From a gamma proteobacterium endosymbiont of Lamellibrachia anaximandri (GTDB taxonomy: Bacteria > Pseudomonadota > Gammaproteobacteria > Chromatiales > Chromatiaceae): a stretch of 35,682 nucleotides of DNA. Location of the stretch: contig JAESPE010000035.1 in assembly GCA_016756835.1 (NCBI GenBank), forward strand, positions 1-35,682. Direction: 5' to 3'. The notes below the pieces were generated by a model, which did no database searches, was not told the DNA's origin, and saw only the letters and a program-made list of their open reading frames with translations. This document shows positions 7,360 through 16,715 of this stretch, one piece after another (position 1 is the stretch's first letter; every line of letters begins with the position of its first letter). The translations under genes were made by a program, and so were the position numbers.

Positions 7360-9438
7360 ATGCGGCGTTTGAGTATCGCGGCAAAAATTGGCGGTGGCTT
7401 TCTGACGGTTGGCTTAGTATTGGTCATCAGTGGATTTGTCGGGTTTTGGGTGATCAACAGCCTCACCCAGTCACTTAGCCAGATCACAGGGCCGGTCTGG
7501 GATTCGATGGAGAGCGCAAACGCGAGTATGCGGGGCATTCAGAAGCAGTTGATCGCAGTTGACTTGGTCTTGCGTTCAACAGGCGAAAGCCATGATAGTG
7601 AAATCACCGAGGCTGAGCAGTTTACCACACAGGCGTTTCAGGAGATGAAATCGAGTGGAAGGATCGAACAGACGAGTCTTGTCGAAGTGGATACCAATCT
7701 GCGTAAGTTCTCTTCTGCACGTGAAGATCTACTCGATGCATATCGAAAATTCAAGGAAACCGAGGCGGAGCTATCTGAAAATGCCGCCACCCTACAGAAT
7801 TTTCTGGTTGACGTGGAACGTCTATCGAGCCAGCAGATGCTGGAGAGAGATCTCAATACCAAGAGTGCGGAAGATATTGAAATGGCTGCAGAGGATGGAT
7901 TTGGTGACGAAGATGCCCTGCAGGAAGAGGAAGCCGGAGCCGACAATGACTCGTGGGCAACCATTAATGCCGCAGGGGAGGCGAGGCTTGCCATGCTTTC
8001 CCGCCTCGATCTCTACCGGCATTTTAAGGATGACACGACCGATACAAACATCTCCACAAACATGGACACGCTCTACGAAGACCTCGCCTACGCAGTGGAA
8101 GTGATCAATGAGGATGGGTCGATCGACAAACTGGTTACCGATGGTTTGTATGCAGGCAAATCGTATCGCCAGGTGATTGAGGTCTTGCTGCTGCAACATA
8201 AAGAGACTCTCGTGACGGCGATGGATGGGTTTCTGAAAATGCACGCCGCCCACAAAACCTACGCAGGAATAGCAGAGACTTTGATGCGCCAGGTGGAAAA
8301 CCTGACCACGGCCAATCGCGCCAGTGTAGAAAATGAACTGGCTGAGCTTGACAACCTCGTGGCTGCGGGAGAGAGCACGCTTTATCTGTCACTGTTGATA
8401 GGGCTGGGTGTTGCGGGAGTGGTCACTTGGTTGACAGTAAAAACCATTTCTGGGTCGGTGCGGGAGATACGGGAGCAGCTACACAATATCGCTGAGGGAG
8501 AAGGGGATCTGACTGTCAGTTTGCAGGTGAAGGGCAATGATGAGATTGCAGACCTCGCCCACGAATTTAATGCATTCAGGGAGAAGTTACGGGTCATGGT
8601 GTCTGGTCTGCAGGCCTCGATTCAGCAACTTGCAGGCACTACCCGGAGTATTGCCAGTATGGCTGACAGCACTGGAGATGAGATTCAGCAGCAGCAACTG
8701 GCAGTTCAGTCTGTGGCAACTGCAGTCAATGAACTGGCGACAAGTTTTCAAGAGGTGACAGGCAATACTTCACAGGCAGCCGCGCAGGCTGGTGACGCCG
8801 ATAGAGAGTCTGCCCATGGACGGAGTGTGGTGCAGGAAACTGTTGCGATCATAGAGAAGGTGGCCAGTGAGGTTGAGCATGCCACTGGTGTGGTCAATAG
8901 CCTTGGGGAGAAGAGCGAGGCCATTGGCAGTGTGCTCGATGTTATTCGGGGAATCTCCGAACAGACAAATCTGCTGGCCTTGAACGCAGCCATCGAAGCG
9001 GCTCGCGCGGGCGAACAGGGTCGTGGGTTTGCGGTGGTGGCGGATGAAGTCCGTGGTCTGGCTGCACGTACCTACGATTCCATCAGCGAAATCCGGACCA
9101 TGATCGATCAGCTCCAGGAGGGCACTGCAACCGCTATCTCGGTGATGGAGTGTGCCCGCACGCAAACGATGGCCAGCGTGGAGCCGGTTAACCAGGCAGA
9201 CGCCAGCCTGGACCAGATTGCCGGCAAGGTGGCCTCTATCTCCGAGCTTAACCGCCAGATCGCGCACTCAGCAGAGTCACAGCACAACACCGTGATCGGT
9301 GTGGAACGGGATGTTATCAGTATCAATGAGGTTGTGTCGCATACTTCGGAAATTGCGGCAGGCCTGACCCAGTCGACCCATGAACTCGCACGTCTGGCAG
9401 ATGAACTGCAGGCGCACGTAGGGCAGTTCAAAGTCTGA
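7360..9438 (+). CDS. Methyl-accepting chemotaxis protein
   Basis: A 692-aa inner-membrane chemoreceptor. TM1 is at about residues 11-33. A long periplasmic, mostly helical sensor region (about 34-340) contains a very acidic stretch near 175-200 ([19 protein letters not shown]). TM2 is at about 342-364, followed by a HAMP domain (about 365-420) and the cytoplasmic signalling domain. The hairpin tip at about 530-565 carries the universal [20 protein letters not shown] and [10 protein letters not shown] motifs that contact CheA and CheW. The ATG at 7360 is chosen because a GGAGAGG Shine-Dalgarno precedes it and the family-like [14 protein letters not shown] begins there; an open frame further upstream has no receptor-like sequence. 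There is no C-terminal NWETF-type pentapeptide. The ligand cannot be told from the sequence, and no che genes are nearby. Confidence 0.95.
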   Translation: MRRLSIAAKIGGGFLTVGLVLVISGFVGFWVINSLTQSLSQITGPVWDSMESANASMRGIQKQLIAVDLVLRSTGESHDSEITEAEQFTTQAFQEMKSSGRIEQTSLVEVDTNLRKFSSAREDLLDAYRKFKETEAELSENAATLQNFLVDVERLSSQQMLERDLNTKSAEDIEMAAEDGFGDEDALQEEEAGADNDSWATINAAGEARLAMLSRLDLYRHFKDDTTDTNISTNMDTLYEDLAYAVEVINEDGSIDKLVTDGLYAGKSYRQVIEVLLLQHKETLVTAMDGFLKMHAAHKTYAGIAETLMRQVENLTTANRASVENELAELDNLVAAGESTLYLSLLIGLGVAGVVTWLTVKTISGSVREIREQLHNIAEGEGDLTVSLQVKGNDEIADLAHEFNAFREKLRVMVSGLQASIQQLAGTTRSIASMADSTGDEIQQQQLAVQSVATAVNELATSFQEVTGNTSQAAAQAGDADRESAHGRSVVQETVAIIEKVASEVEHATGVVNSLGEKSEAIGSVLDVIRGISEQTNLLALNAAIEAARAGEQGRGFAVVADEVRGLAARTYDSISEIRTMIDQLQEGTATAISVMECARTQTMASVEPVNQADASLDQIAGKVASISELNRQIAHSAESQHNTVIGVERDVISINEVVSHTSEIAAGLTQSTHELARLADELQAHVGQFKV

Positions 9439-9450
9439 TCGATTCAGGAT

Positions 9451-9484
9451 GTAGGCCGGTTCAAGCGCAGCGGAACCGGCCTAC
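9451..9484. repeat. REP-like palindrome between convergent genes
   Basis: Perfect 12-base arms, GTAGGCCGGTTC and GAACCGGCCTAC, enclose a 10-base AAGCGCAGCG loop. It lies between the ends of the chemoreceptor gene and ppsA, which converge here, and has no T-tract on either side. It may still act as a transcript-end stabiliser for both. Confidence 0.8.
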
Positions 9485-9510
9485 ATCAAAGCGGTCTTTC
9501 AGGACAGGTA

Positions 9511-11916
9511 CTATTTGGATTCCGCCAGCATTTTCCAGGTGTCTATCACGGTATCCGGGTTCAGTGAGATACTGCTGATATCCTGCTCCATCAGCCAGTG
9601 GGCCAGATCCGGATAGTCGGATGGTCCCTGACCGCAGATGCCGATATATTTGCCCTGCTTATGGCAAGCGGAGATTGCCATGCTGAGCATTTTCTTCACC
9701 GCCGGGTTACGTTCGTCGAAGCTGTGGGCCACCAGTCCTGAATCCCTGTCCAATCCCAATGTCAGCTGGGTGAGGTCGTTGGAGCCGATGGAAAAACCGT
9801 CAAAATAGGCCAGAAAATCCTCTGCCAGAATGGCGTTCGAAGGCAGTTCGCACATCATGATGACACGCAGGCCATGCTCTCCCCGTTTGAGTCCATTAGC
9901 CTCCAGCAAGCGGATCACCTCAGCTGCCTCTTCCAGCGTGCGCACGAAGGGGATCATGATCTCGACGTTGTCGAAACCCATCTCTTCACGCACCCGCTTG
10001 AGTGCTTTGCACTCCAGTTCGAAGCAGGAGCGGAACTTTTTCGAGATATAACGGGAAGCGCCGCGAAAACCGAGCATCGGGTTCTCCTCTTTCGGCTCGT
10101 AGCGTTCACCGCCAATCAGATTGGCATATTCATTGGACTTGAAATCGGACATGCGCACGATGACAGGCTTCCCGGCAAAACCGGCGGCGAGGGTGGAGAT
10201 GCCCTCCACCAGTTTTTCCACATAGAACTCCACCGGACCGGGATAACCGGCAATCTGTTTTTCAATTTTCTCTCGCAGCGCATCCGGCAGCTGCTCATAC
10301 TCCATCAGTGCATGGGGGTGGATACCGATAGTGGTGTTGATGATGAACTCGACTCTGGCAAGCCCGATGCCGGCGTTGGGGATTCGGCTAAAACCGAAGG
10401 CTCGCCCCGGATTGCCCACATTCATCATAATCTTGGTGGAGAGGGAGGGCAGGGTGACCTTATCCCCCTGGGTCACGGTGTACCTCAGCAGGCCTTCATA
10501 GATCAACCCGTCATCCCCTTCAGCACAGGAGACGGTCACTGCCTCGCCATCTTTCAGTTTGGCGGTGGCATTTCCACAACCGACCACCGCAGGGATACCC
10601 AGTTCCCGGGCGATGATGGCGGCGTGACAGGTGCGTCCACCACGATTGGTGACGATGGCAGAAGCCCGTTTCATGACCGGCTCCCAGTCGGGGTCTGTCA
10701 TGTCTGTTACCAGTACATCGCCCTCTTCGACGCGGGCCATCTCCGAGACATCCGCAATGATTTTGACGGAGCCGGAGCCGACACGCTGTCCTATGGCGCG
10801 ACCCTGCACCCGCACCACCCCCCGTTCTTCCAAGTTAAAGCGCTCCACCTTGGCATGGTCGACGCGGCTCTCAACCGTCTCGGGTCTTGCCTGAAGGATA
10901 TAAAGTTGGCCATCTTCACCGTCCAGTCCCCACTCGATATCCATCGGGCGGCCATAGTGCTCTTCAATGGTCAGCGCCTGGCGTGCCAGGGCTTCGACCT
11001 GTTCATCGGTGAGTGAAAACCGGCGTTGTGCCTCGGTGTCCACATTCACCGTGACCACGTTTTCCTGCTCCCCTTTGCCGTAGATCATCTTCAGGGCCTT
11101 GCTGCCGAGGGTGCGGCGCAAAATGGCGGGCCGTTGAGCTTTCAGATTGGCTTTATGAAGATAGAACTCATCCGGATTGACTGCCCCCTGCACGACGGTT
11201 TCGCCCAGGCCATAGGCGCTGGTGATAAAGACCACATCGTCGAAACCGGATTCGGTATCCAGGGTAAACATTACACCGGCGGAGCCGATGTCCGAACGCA
11301 CCATGCGCTGAATGCCGGCGGAAAGGGCGATCTCATCATGATCAAAACCCTGATGTACCCGATAGGCGATGGCGCGGTCGTTATAGAGGGAAGCGAAGAC
11401 ACGCCTGATGGCGAGGAGTACCTCATCGATACCGGTAACATTGAGATAGGTCTCCTGCTGTCCCGCAAAGGATGCATCCGGCAGATCCTCTGCGGTGGCA
11501 GATGAGCGTACTGCTACCGCAGGATCTCCATCGTTGTTGCGCGCCAGCTTCTGATAACCGGCGGTAACGGCGTTTTCGAGCACTGTCGGCAGGGGAGCAT
11601 CCATGATTGCCTGGCGGATGGATTGGCCGGTCTTCGCCAGTGCCTCTACGTCATTGATGTCGAGGTGTGACAGTAGAGACTCAATACGTTCTTCGAGCCG
11701 ATTGTGGTGGATGAACTCACGAAAGGCGTGGGCAGTGGTGGCAAAACCGCCGGGTACGCTGACGCCCATTTCCGAAAGTGTGCTGATCATCTCTCCCAGT
11801 GAAGCATTTTTTCCGCCTACTTGGTTGACCTGCTGCATGTTGAGATTTTCGAACCAGATGATTTGCTCGCTCACCGTTTGCTCTCCGTTATCGGCTTGAT
11901 GGGATGATTCACACAT
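9511..11916 (-). CDS. ppsA: Phosphoenolpyruvate synthase
   Basis: Converts pyruvate, ATP and water to PEP, AMP and phosphate, the entry to gluconeogenesis from pyruvate. The 801-aa product closely follows E. coli PpsA (792 aa). It has an N-terminal ATP-grasp/pyruvate-phosphate dikinase domain ([31 protein letters not shown]), the swivelling phosphohistidine domain with catalytic H431 in [13 protein letters not shown], and a C-terminal PEP-binding barrel ([22 protein letters not shown], and ICGQGPSD with the proton-donor Cys). The ATG at 11914-11916 has an AAGGGGGG Shine-Dalgarno. A GTG at 11875-11877 with GGAG upstream is where homology becomes clear ([12 protein letters not shown]) and would give 788 aa; either may be used. 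The gene begins 13 bases after the small Cys-rich gene, so it is probably the last cistron of the rnf-nifJ operon. Confidence 0.96.
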   Translation of the reverse strand: MCESSHQADNGEQTVSEQIIWFENLNMQQVNQVGGKNASLGEMISTLSEMGVSVPGGFATTAHAFREFIHHNRLEERIESLLSHLDINDVEALAKTGQSIRQAIMDAPLPTVLENAVTAGYQKLARNNDGDPAVAVRSSATAEDLPDASFAGQQETYLNVTGIDEVLLAIRRVFASLYNDRAIAYRVHQGFDHDEIALSAGIQRMVRSDIGSAGVMFTLDTESGFDDVVFITSAYGLGETVVQGAVNPDEFYLHKANLKAQRPAILRRTLGSKALKMIYGKGEQENVVTVNVDTEAQRRFSLTDEQVEALARQALTIEEHYGRPMDIEWGLDGEDGQLYILQARPETVESRVDHAKVERFNLEERGVVRVQGRAIGQRVGSGSVKIIADVSEMARVEEGDVLVTDMTDPDWEPVMKRASAIVTNRGGRTCHAAIIARELGIPAVVGCGNATAKLKDGEAVTVSCAEGDDGLIYEGLLRYTVTQGDKVTLPSLSTKIMMNVGNPGRAFGFSRIPNAGIGLARVEFIINTTIGIHPHALMEYEQLPDALREKIEKQIAGYPGPVEFYVEKLVEGISTLAAGFAGKPVIVRMSDFKSNEYANLIGGERYEPKEENPMLGFRGASRYISKKFRSCFELECKALKRVREEMGFDNVEIMIPFVRTLEEAAEVIRLLEANGLKRGEHGLRVIMMCELPSNAILAEDFLAYFDGFSIGSNDLTQLTLGLDRDSGLVAHSFDERNPAVKKMLSMAISACHKQGKYIGICGQGPSDYPDLAHWLMEQDISSISLNPDTVIDTWKMLAESK

Positions 11917-11929
11917 GGTTGCCCCCCTT

Positions 11930-12127
11930 CTATCGATTGCCCTTTTTTTTATGTTGGCAACTGCTACCGCTGCAAAGGCAGCTCTTTCCACAACCGGCCC
12001 CCTCTTCACGTGCCGGCCCCAACTCGGGGTGTGCCTTCGAAAAACGTCGGCTGACGGACTGCACCAGTAACCAACAGAGCAGCAGTGTGGGAATCAACAC
12101 TATTGCAATAAGTACATCTCGCAACAT
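11930..12127 (-). CDS. Small Cys-rich membrane protein of the rnf operon, NqrM-like
   Basis: A 65-aa protein with an N-terminal transmembrane helix (residues 5-22, [17 protein letters not shown]) and a short cytoplasmic tail. The tail has four cysteines in [13 protein letters not shown], followed by HKKK. The layout (one helix, then a compact Cys cluster) resembles NqrM, the small protein needed to mature the iron centre held by NqrD/NqrE in Na+-NQR, which are the homologues of RnfA/RnfE. I therefore infer a maturation or assembly role for the Rnf complex; sequence identity to NqrM is not established. It starts 2 bases after the rnfA stop and is followed 13 bases later by ppsA. Confidence 0.75.
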   Translation of the reverse strand: MLRDVLIAIVLIPTLLLCWLLVQSVSRRFSKAHPELGPAREEGAGCGKSCLCSGSSCQHKKKGNR

Positions 12128-12129
12128 CC

Positions 12130-12714
12130 CTATTGCCCTCCAAGTCCGGCAAAGCCCATAAATGACAGGGAGAGCAGACCGCCCAGCATCAGACTGACGG
12201 CTGCGCCTTGAGTCACACTGGGTAGATTTGAAAGTTCAAGTTTTTCCCGCAGTCCCGCCATCAGCATAATGGCCAGGATAAAGCCGGTGCCCGCTCCCAA
12301 TGCGTAGACCAGCGACTGCAGGAAATCATACTCTTTGAAGGTTTGGAAAAGCGCCAGGCCGAGAATTGCGCAATTGGTGGTGATCAATGGGAGGAAGATA
12401 CCCAAAGCGCGAAACAGGCCGGGAGAGAATTTTTTCAGTGTCATCTCGACCAGCTGGACGGCACTGGCAATCACTACGATGTAGGCGATCAAGCGCAGAA
12501 ATTCGATATCCAAACCGACCAGCACGATATTGATTCCATAGGCGCAGACCGAACTCACCAGCATCACGAACATCGTCGCCAGTCCCATCGGCACAGCGGT
12601 GTTCAATTTTCCGGATACACCCAGGAAAGGACAGAGGCCGAGAAACAGGGCAAGCACGAAGTTGTTGGCCAGTACGGCATTCAGAAAGATAAAGCTGAGG
12701 GATTCATAGTTCAT
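12130..12714 (-). CDS. rnfA: Ion-translocating oxidoreductase complex subunit RnfA
   Basis: An integral membrane subunit of the Rnf (ferredoxin:NAD+ oxidoreductase) complex, 194 aa with six predicted transmembrane helices. The opening FLNAVLANNFVLALFLGLCP and the LITTNCAILGLALF motif in the second half are the family's paired signatures; each contains a cysteine (LGLCP, TTNCA) that helps bind the intramembrane iron centre shared with RnfE. Length equals the family norm. The start codon overlaps the rnfE stop (ATGA), so translation is coupled. Being the last structural rnf gene, rather than the first as in E. coli rsx, is unusual for the class. Confidence 0.95.
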   Translation of the reverse strand: MNYESLSFIFLNAVLANNFVLALFLGLCPFLGVSGKLNTAVPMGLATMFVMLVSSVCAYGINIVLVGLDIEFLRLIAYIVVIASAVQLVEMTLKKFSPGLFRALGIFLPLITTNCAILGLALFQTFKEYDFLQSLVYALGAGTGFILAIMLMAGLREKLELSNLPSVTQGAAVSLMLGGLLSLSFMGFAGLGGQ

Positions 12715-13355
12715 CTCACTTCCACCACTGCGTCAGATTCACTCTGCGCCTTTCGCTGTTTGAACCATTCAAACAATAGCAGCCATGCGCCGAGCACGAT
12801 GAAACCTCCGGCAGGCAATACCATGACGACCCAGGGTTCGAACTGCGGCCCGAAGAGGTCGAAACCAAAGAGCTTGCCGGCGCCCAACACCTCTCTGACG
12901 ACACCCAGGCAGAGCAGGGCAAAGGTAAAGCCGGCTCCCATGCCCAGTGCATTGACGAATGCCTTCAGTGGTCTGTTCTTTGATGCGTAGGCTTCAGCGC
13001 GTCCCAGTATCATGCAATTCACCACGATTAGCTGGATGAAAGCGCCGAGTGCGTTGTAGAGATCAAGCGAGATGGCCTGGATGGTGTAGTCGACGATAGT
13101 GACGAAGGTGGCGATGATGACGATATAGGTGGCGATACGCACCTGTTTGGGTATCTGCCGGCGCAGCAACGAGATCAGAAGACCGGATGCCAGCAAAACA
13201 AAGGTGGTTGCAACCCCCATTGCCAGTGCATTGATGGCGGAGTTGGTGACGGCCAGTACCGGGCACATGCCCAAGAGCATGGCGAAAACCGGGTTCTCAC
13301 GCCAGAGGCCTTCGGAGAAGGTATCCCAGGTTATTTCGTTGTTTTGTTTTCTCAT
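12711..13355 (-). CDS. rnfE: Ion-translocating oxidoreductase complex subunit RnfE
   Basis: A 214-aa membrane subunit, homologous to RnfA and NqrD, with six helices in inverted topology relative to RnfA. The signatures NPVFAMLLGMCPVLAVTNSA and IQLIVVNCMILGRAEAYASKN are present with their iron-ligand cysteines. The ATG at 13353-13355 has no clear Shine-Dalgarno; its leader instead carries CCTTTCACC, complementary to the GGTGAAA tract at the end of rnfG, so a hairpin may form between the two cistrons. The 131-base gap to rnfG is the largest inside the rnfDGEA block. The last codons overlap rnfA. Confidence 0.95.
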   Translation of the reverse strand: MRKQNNEITWDTFSEGLWRENPVFAMLLGMCPVLAVTNSAINALAMGVATTFVLLASGLLISLLRRQIPKQVRIATYIVIIATFVTIVDYTIQAISLDLYNALGAFIQLIVVNCMILGRAEAYASKNRPLKAFVNALGMGAGFTFALLCLGVVREVLGAGKLFGFDLFGPQFEPWVVMVLPAGGFIVLGAWLLLFEWFKQRKAQSESDAVVEVR

Positions 13356-13470
13356 TGCATTAAGTTAAGGTGAAAGGCAAAAGGCGACCGTGCCATTGGG
13401 TAGGTCGTACCATGTCGTAATTGTAGGTGTTGAAAAACACTTGTATTGCGTGGCAACTGACATATGCTCC

Positions 13471-13505
13471 TTTCACCTTTCACCTTTCACCTTTCACCTT
13501 TCACC
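13471..13505. repeat. Tandem heptamer repeat, five copies of TTTCACC, covering the rnfG stop
   Basis: Five perfect head-to-tail copies of TTTCACC (GGTGAAA on the coding strand) span 13471-13505. The last codons and TGA stop of rnfG (13487-13489) fall inside the tract. Because 7 is not a multiple of 3, every reading frame meets TGA inside the tract. A partial inverted copy, AGGTGAAAGG, lies at 13368-13377 in the rnfE leader. Confidence 0.9.
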
Positions 13506-14197
13506 TGTTCTTCACTTCGCGTCTCGATGATTTCAATATTCGGCACCAACATCGGCAACAACGCCTTTGCTGATTCGTTCAATGCCTTGCCGACCGCCTT
13601 GGATGAGATAGTGGCGCCGGAGATGGCATCGATCTCCCACTGATTTTGTTTGCTGCCGTGTTTAACGGTAACGATCTCATTGGCCAACGTCTTTCCGTCT
13701 TCAGCGAGTGTAACGTCCAGTGCCTCGAAATTGGCCACGAATGCCGGGTCGGTAATGATCTTGTCACCCAGTCCCGGGGTCTCAGCCAGTTTCAGTACCT
13801 TGATGCCCCGAATGCATTGACAAACCGGGTCGTATCCGTAGAGCAGATGGATCAGGTTGGCATAACCCTGGGCCCTTGCATTGGCGGCGATACCGAGCAA
13901 TTTTCCCTTGTCGTCGTAACCGGCGTAGAACAGCGTGTCGCCAGGTTGCTTTTTTTCCGTAGCTGGAACGACGCCCTTTTCCGTTACCAGAAAATCCCTC
14001 CGCGACACTGCGCCGGGGACTACTTGAAAGAGCGCCGCTTCTATGGCGCGGCGCTGATTCTCGTCGATATAGGGTTTAGTGAAATGGAAGGTAAGTACCA
14101 CCAGTAAACCTGAGAGCATGGCGACGCTCACCAGGGTTCTTATCATCGGACCTGCCGGGGCAGCAGGTTGCTGCATCTGCTCTTCCACGGCACTCAC
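13487..14197 (-). CDS. rnfG: Ion-translocating oxidoreductase complex subunit RnfG
   Basis: The periplasm-facing flavoprotein subunit of Rnf, 236 aa. After a short cytoplasmic start, one transmembrane helix spans residues 19-39. The FMN-binding domain follows, with ETPGLGDKI at 139-147 and SGATISS at 193-199. T196 is the expected attachment site for FMN through a phosphoester bond, normally placed by ApbE, whose gene is not in this window. A CxC pair (C126, C128) near the middle is not usual in the family. The start is GTG at 14195-14197, overlapping the rnfD stop as GTGA. The C-terminal VKGER and the stop codon derive from the tandem heptamer tract. Confidence 0.95.
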   Translation of the reverse strand: MSAVEEQMQQPAAPAGPMIRTLVSVAMLSGLLVVLTFHFTKPYIDENQRRAIEAALFQVVPGAVSRRDFLVTEKGVVPATEKKQPGDTLFYAGYDDKGKLLGIAANARAQGYANLIHLLYGYDPVCQCIRGIKVLKLAETPGLGDKIITDPAFVANFEALDVTLAEDGKTLANEIVTVKHGSKQNQWEIDAISGATISSKAVGKALNESAKALLPMLVPNIEIIETRSEEQVKGER

Positions 14198-15237
14198 TTA
14201 CTTGCCCTCTGCCCGAAGACACGGGGTTGTGTAATCTGTTCGATAAGCGGTGTGGCCGCATTGCCCAGAAGGATGGCGTACATCACTCCTTCGGTGAGCC
14301 CGCCATAGACACGGATGACAACAGTCAGAGATCCGATCAACAGACCATAGATGAGAATGCCGAGCGGGGTGACTGGTGAACCCACCATGTCGGATGCCAT
14401 GAACCAGGCGCCCAGCATCAGACCGCCGGAGAACAGCATGAATATCGCATCGGGTGCCTTTTCAGGATCGACAAGAGACAGCAGGGCAGATGTCAGTACC
14501 ACGCCGCCCATCACTGTGAGTGGAATCCTCCAGTCGAGCATTCGCCGAAAGGCAAGATAGAGACCGCAGGCCAATATCAGCAGTGCGGAGGTTTCTCCGG
14601 CAGAGCCCATTGTCATACCGGTCAACAGATCGATGGTATCGGTCTGAATGCCTTCGAATTTGTGCAGGGCAAGGGGCGTGGCGCCAGAGAAGGCATCTAT
14701 CTGCAACAGCTCAACCCAGCTATCCACACTGGGTGGACGAAGGAAGGGCAATGCCAGTGTGGAGGGGGCAAACTGGCTGAAGCGGCCGTCGAAGAAAGCA
14801 GGGGTCCAGGTTGTGATGGCCACGGGAAAAGCGGCCTGTACAAAGGCACGTCCCACCAGGGCGGGGTTGAGCACGTTCATGCCCAGTCCGCCAAAGAGTG
14901 CCTTGCCCAGCGATATGGCGGCAAAACCTGCAACGGCTCCCATCCATAGCGGAAAGGCGGGTGGCAGCGTCAGGGCCAGCAGAAGCCCGGTGATAGTTGC
15001 AGACCAGTCTCCAAGGCTGTTGTAACCACTGCCCATCCAGTTGAAAAAACGTTCTGTGAGCAGACAGCTGAGGGTGACTATGATCAGCAGTGCGAGGACG
15101 CTCAGACCGAACTGCCAGATAGCGAAACCGGCAATCGGCAGCAGGGCATAGACCACGTTGCGCATGATGCGCACCACATCATCGGGTGCGTGTGCATGGG
15201 GCGTTGTGCGCAGTTCGATTTGTGGTTTGATTTTCAT
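14194..15237 (-). CDS. rnfD: Ion-translocating oxidoreductase complex subunit RnfD
   Basis: A membrane flavoprotein subunit of 347 aa with about nine to ten transmembrane helices. The covalent-FMN motif SGATPLALHK lies at 184-193, with T187 as the attachment residue. NVLNPALVGRAF at 121-132 is also typical of the RnfD/NqrB family. The ATG at 15235-15237 has no visible Shine-Dalgarno (the leader reads GTTAAAAATAAA). A strong inverted repeat fills the 102-base gap to rnfC immediately upstream, so initiation may depend on the folding of that leader. Its end overlaps rnfG. Confidence 0.95.
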   Translation of the reverse strand: MKIKPQIELRTTPHAHAPDDVVRIMRNVVYALLPIAGFAIWQFGLSVLALLIIVTLSCLLTERFFNWMGSGYNSLGDWSATITGLLLALTLPPAFPLWMGAVAGFAAISLGKALFGGLGMNVLNPALVGRAFVQAAFPVAITTWTPAFFDGRFSQFAPSTLALPFLRPPSVDSWVELLQIDAFSGATPLALHKFEGIQTDTIDLLTGMTMGSAGETSALLILACGLYLAFRRMLDWRIPLTVMGGVVLTSALLSLVDPEKAPDAIFMLFSGGLMLGAWFMASDMVGSPVTPLGILIYGLLIGSLTVVIRVYGGLTEGVMYAILLGNAATPLIEQITQPRVFGQRASK

Positions 15238-15246
15238 TTTATTTTT

Positions 15247-15329
15247 AACCGCGAAGGGCGCGAAGATGATGTCTTGTGAATAGCGGTAGATGCTTAGTGA
15301 ACAAAAAGCACTTTGTGCTCTTCGCGGTT
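15247..15329. repeat. Inverted repeat of the CCGCGAAG family in the rnfC-rnfD gap
   Basis: Two 19-base arms, 15247-15265 (AACCGCGAAGGGCGCGAAG) and 15311-15329, pair with three G-T differences and enclose 45 bases. In plus-strand RNA all 19 positions could pair with G-U wobbles; in the rnf-sense strand the same three become A-C mismatches. Related sequence occurs at 2973-3106 and 22254-22380. Confidence 0.75.
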
Positions 15330-15339
15330 ACAAACAAGA

Positions 15340-16680
15340 TCATGCCGCCTGCTCCCGGTTGATCGCTTTGGCGATGCGGAAATACTGCACCAGCGGGATG
15401 TTCGAGGGGCAGACATAGGAACAGCTGCCGCACTCGAAGCAGTCGTTCAGGTGGAATTCCTCGGCCATGGTTTCGTATTTGCGTTTTGCGGCAAGCAGGC
15501 CCAGATGTGAGGGGTTGAGGTGCATCGGGCAGGCGTCGACACAGCGGGCGCACTTGATGCAGGGCCAGATTCGCAGGGTCTCGGCTTCGATGTTCGGTTC
15601 GTTGAGCACCAGCAGCCCGGAGGTACCTTTGGTGACCGGTGTATCCAGCGCAGAGACTGCGGGACCCATCATCGGACCACCGAGAATGAATTCGGTTTCT
15701 GATCCTTCATAACCCACCTGATCCAAAACAAATCCGATAGGTGTGCCCAGGGGTACGAGATAGTTGCCGGGATGTTTAACTCCGGGACCGGCAACAGTGA
15801 TGACACGTTCGATCAGACCCTCCCCTTTGGGTAGTAACTGGCCCAGAGCGGCCAGGGTGCCGACATTATTCACCACGACACCGATTTCAGCCGGTATACC
15901 GCCGGTAGGTACTTCGCGACCCAGTAGCGATTTGATCAGCATCTTTTCCGAGCCTTGGGGATATTTGGTTTCCACAGCCTCGACACTGATACTGCCTTCT
16001 CTGGGCAGGTTGGCGCGCAACGTCTCCACTGCGTCCATCTTGTTGTCTTCGATGCCGATCACCGCCTGCTTGGTGCCGGTGGCGCGCATGGCATAGCGAA
16101 TGCCGCGCATCAATGCACGGGGATGCTCCAGCATCATGCGGTGATCGCAGCTGAGATAGGGTTCGCACTCACAGCCGTTGACTATCAGCGTGTCAACAGA
16201 CTTGTCTTCCGGGATAGTGAGTTTGACGTGAGAGGGGAAGGCAGCGCCTCCCAGACCCACCATGCCGCTGTTCTGAATGGCCTGACGCAAGGCCTCATCC
16301 GACATGTCACCAATAGCCTGTTCCTCTCCCCAGAGCACTTCCTGGGTGGCGCCTTCATAAACTTCAAGAAGAATGGACGGTGCATTCCGACCCTGGGCGG
16401 TGGGCATCAGTTCGATGCTTTTGATTCGCCCGGTGGCGGGGGCGTGTATCGGCACTGAAACAAACCCGTCTGCTTTTGCGATAGGCTGTCCCCGTACCAC
16501 CTCTTCTCCCTTTCTGACGATCGGGATGGCAGGTTTGCCGATATGCTGGCTTAGGGGGATGACCAGCATCCCGGGAAAGGGCAGGCGACGTATCGGCGTC
16601 TTGCCCGTCACTGTTTTGTTGCTTGGCGGATGGATGCCGTGATTGAAGCTTGGGCGTCCAAAAAGATTAAACAGTGACAT
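15340..16680 (-). CDS. rnfC: Ion-translocating oxidoreductase complex subunit RnfC
   Basis: The peripheral subunit that binds NADH and FMN and passes electrons through two 4Fe-4S clusters; 446 aa. Order: an N-terminal RnfC barrel-sandwich domain (GMLVIPLSQHIGKPAIPIV), the nucleotide/FMN Rossmann-like domain (GLGGAAFPSHVKL, NGCECEPYLSCDHRMM), a SLBB domain (about 260-340), then the ferredoxin pair CIKCARCVDACP at about 375-386 and CFECGSCSYVCP at about 413-424. Unlike E. coli RsxC it has no long Ala/Lys-rich C-terminal tail, ending soon after the second cluster. It lies 35 bases after tpx, with an AAGG Shine-Dalgarno before the ATG. Confidence 0.96.
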   Translation of the reverse strand: MSLFNLFGRPSFNHGIHPPSNKTVTGKTPIRRLPFPGMLVIPLSQHIGKPAIPIVRKGEEVVRGQPIAKADGFVSVPIHAPATGRIKSIELMPTAQGRNAPSILLEVYEGATQEVLWGEEQAIGDMSDEALRQAIQNSGMVGLGGAAFPSHVKLTIPEDKSVDTLIVNGCECEPYLSCDHRMMLEHPRALMRGIRYAMRATGTKQAVIGIEDNKMDAVETLRANLPREGSISVEAVETKYPQGSEKMLIKSLLGREVPTGGIPAEIGVVVNNVGTLAALGQLLPKGEGLIERVITVAGPGVKHPGNYLVPLGTPIGFVLDQVGYEGSETEFILGGPMMGPAVSALDTPVTKGTSGLLVLNEPNIEAETLRIWPCIKCARCVDACPMHLNPSHLGLLAAKRKYETMAEEFHLNDCFECGSCSYVCPSNIPLVQYFRIAKAINREQAA

Positions 16681-16715
16681 CGCTTTGACCTTATCCCAGG
16701 ATCCTGTGGACGTTA

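Noticed and set aside
9874..11016. A 380-residue plus-strand open frame opposite ppsA
   Set aside because: It is a shadow of ppsA; the sense strand matches PpsA throughout.
13471..13505. CRISPR-like or phase-variable repeat
   Set aside because: The units are 7 bases, contiguous and without spacers, and copy changes would not alter the protein because all frames stop in the tract.
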